64,000 bases of DNA from Limosilactobacillus urinaemulieris (GTDB lineage Bacteria > Bacillota > Bacilli > Lactobacillales > Lactobacillaceae), in assembly GCF_014838745.1 (NCBI RefSeq), contig NZ_JABUXR010000003.1:62001-126000 (forward strand), given 5' to 3'. Positions 63,288 to 64,000 of this stretch are shown here, one piece after another. Every line of letters starts with the position of its first letter. Position 1 is the stretch's first letter. Below the pieces are notes generated by a model. It saw only the letters and a program-made list of their open reading frames with translations, ran no database searches and was not told the DNA's origin. The position numbers and the translations under genes were made by a program.

Positions 63288-64000
63288 ATGAACCGTCAAG
63301 GAATTGAATTAAAATGGTTGCTATTGGGAATGTTTTTAGGGAGTATCGGTAATAGTTTTGTTTGGCCGTTAACTACCATTTACATGCACCAACAGCTTCA
63401 TGAATCATTAACTGTTTCAGGGATTGTCCTGCTTTTGTATTCCGGTGCTAATGTTGTGGGGAGTTATATCGCCGGAACATTATTCGATAAGAAGAATCCG
63501 CGGCAATTAATGCTTGGCGGGACAGTTACGGCAACTGTAATCATGGGATTATTGATTGCATTTAATGGTTGGCCAGTTTATGGAATCCTATTGACTGGCG
63601 TCGGCTTTATGAATGGTTGGATAATTACCATGGTGAACTCTTACGGAACCCAGTCTGGACAAGATGGTCGGTATGTTTTTAACATGTTGTACTTTGCCAA
63701 TAATTTAGGAATGGTGATCGGAACAACAATTGTCGGTCCGCTTTATCAGTATGCTCATGGTAATATTTCACCAATGTTCTCAATTACGACAGTTCTTTAT
63801 GTCCTTTTTAGTGCCGTTGTCTTTTTCTTTTTTAAGGATAATGAGAGTAGTCGAAGGAGTAATCGGGAAGTAGATGTGGAAGTTGAAGATGGTGAGAAGC
63901 AAGTGAAGATGCCGGTTAGTAACTTAATAATTAGCTGGACCTTCTTTGCAGCCTTAATGATTATTTGGACAATGTATGAACAATGGGCAAGTAACCTTTC
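63288..64000 (+). CDS. MFS transporter, 3'-truncated by the window end
   Basis: The visible 237 residues begin with NRQGIELKWLLLGMFLGSIGNSFVWPLTTIYM. They contain six or more hydrophobic helices, with a motif-A-like loop GTLFDKKNPRQLMLGG after helix 2 and the central charged loop (about residues 185-215) between the two halves. It is a major facilitator of the efflux type; the substrate is unknown. ATG follows GAGGAGGC. The remaining C-terminal half lies outside the window. Confidence 0.85.
   Translation, partial: MNRQGIELKWLLLGMFLGSIGNSFVWPLTTIYMHQQLHESLTVSGIVLLLYSGANVVGSYIAGTLFDKKNPRQLMLGGTVTATVIMGLLIAFNGWPVYGILLTGVGFMNGWIITMVNSYGTQSGQDGRYVFNMLYFANNLGMVIGTTIVGPLYQYAHGNISPMFSITTVLYVLFSAVVFFFFKDNESSRRSNREVDVEVEDGEKQVKMPVSNLIISWTFFAALMIIWTMYEQWASNL

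Overview
The window is about 64 kb of a Lactobacillaceae chromosome around the replication origin. The order rpmH-rnpA-yidC-jag-mnmE-mnmG on the minus strand and dnaA-dnaN-yaaA-recF-gyrB-gyrA-rpsF-ssb-rpsR-gdpP-rplI-dnaB on the plus strand is the Bacillota origin arrangement. The moderate AT bias, T-box leaders, an LPXTG surface protein with mucin-binding-type repeats, an L-2-hydroxyisocaproate dehydrogenase homologue and a D-aspartate ligase suggest a heterofermentative, host-associated lactobacillus close to Limosilactobacillus. The genus is inferred from remembered protein resemblance only. I saw no transposase, phage, CRISPR or rRNA gene.

Positions 1-14.7 kb are accessory genes: a cut MetE-like methyltransferase, a cytochrome b5-like protein, NAD(P)-binding reductases with two HxlR regulators, a nitroreductase, two 'membrane protein + small XRE regulator' pairs (DUF3278 type and DUF2975 type), an MFS transporter, aminopeptidase C, an acetyltransferase, a thiolase and an orphan galactitol-type PTS EIIC with a YagU protein. 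14.7-17.4 kb is an asparagine T-box operon (asnA-asnS).

17.7-22.5 kb is a cyclic-di-GMP/exopolysaccharide locus. On the minus strand lie a membrane GGDEF diguanylate cyclase, broken by an in-frame TAA, and an EAL phosphodiesterase with its catalytic residues. Divergently lie a short two-helix membrane protein, a PgaC/IcaA-like family 2 glycosyltransferase and a membrane-anchored EAL protein that has lost its catalytic Asp pair and may be a c-di-GMP receptor. This is the most distinctive system in the window.

22.5-33 kb holds a reductase, ribokinase, a ClC-type channel, the hydroxyisocaproate dehydrogenase, a DUF3737 beta-helix protein, a PatB/MalY aminotransferase, a CDF transporter, an LPXTG adhesin, tRNA-Gln and tRNA-Glu, and a PepSY protein. 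33-42.3 kb holds thiol peroxidase, BrnQ with a T-box leader, a DUF1002 protein, signal peptidase I, and an operon of D-aspartate ligase, an AsnH/AsnB-type amidotransferase and MurE, which together would build an amidated D-Asp peptidoglycan cross-bridge.

The origin has DnaA boxes on both sides of dnaA. Eight lie in the rpmH-dnaA gap; four, plus a DnaA-trio-like run and an AT-rich stretch, lie in the dnaA-dnaN gap. Noncoding signals of interest are a repeated intergenic element (7.34-7.51 kb and, inverted, 17.43-17.62 kb), a 106 bp inverted repeat before gdpP, paired operators at the XRE/DUF3278 promoter, and three GTAA/TTAC palindromes near reductase or HxlR genes.
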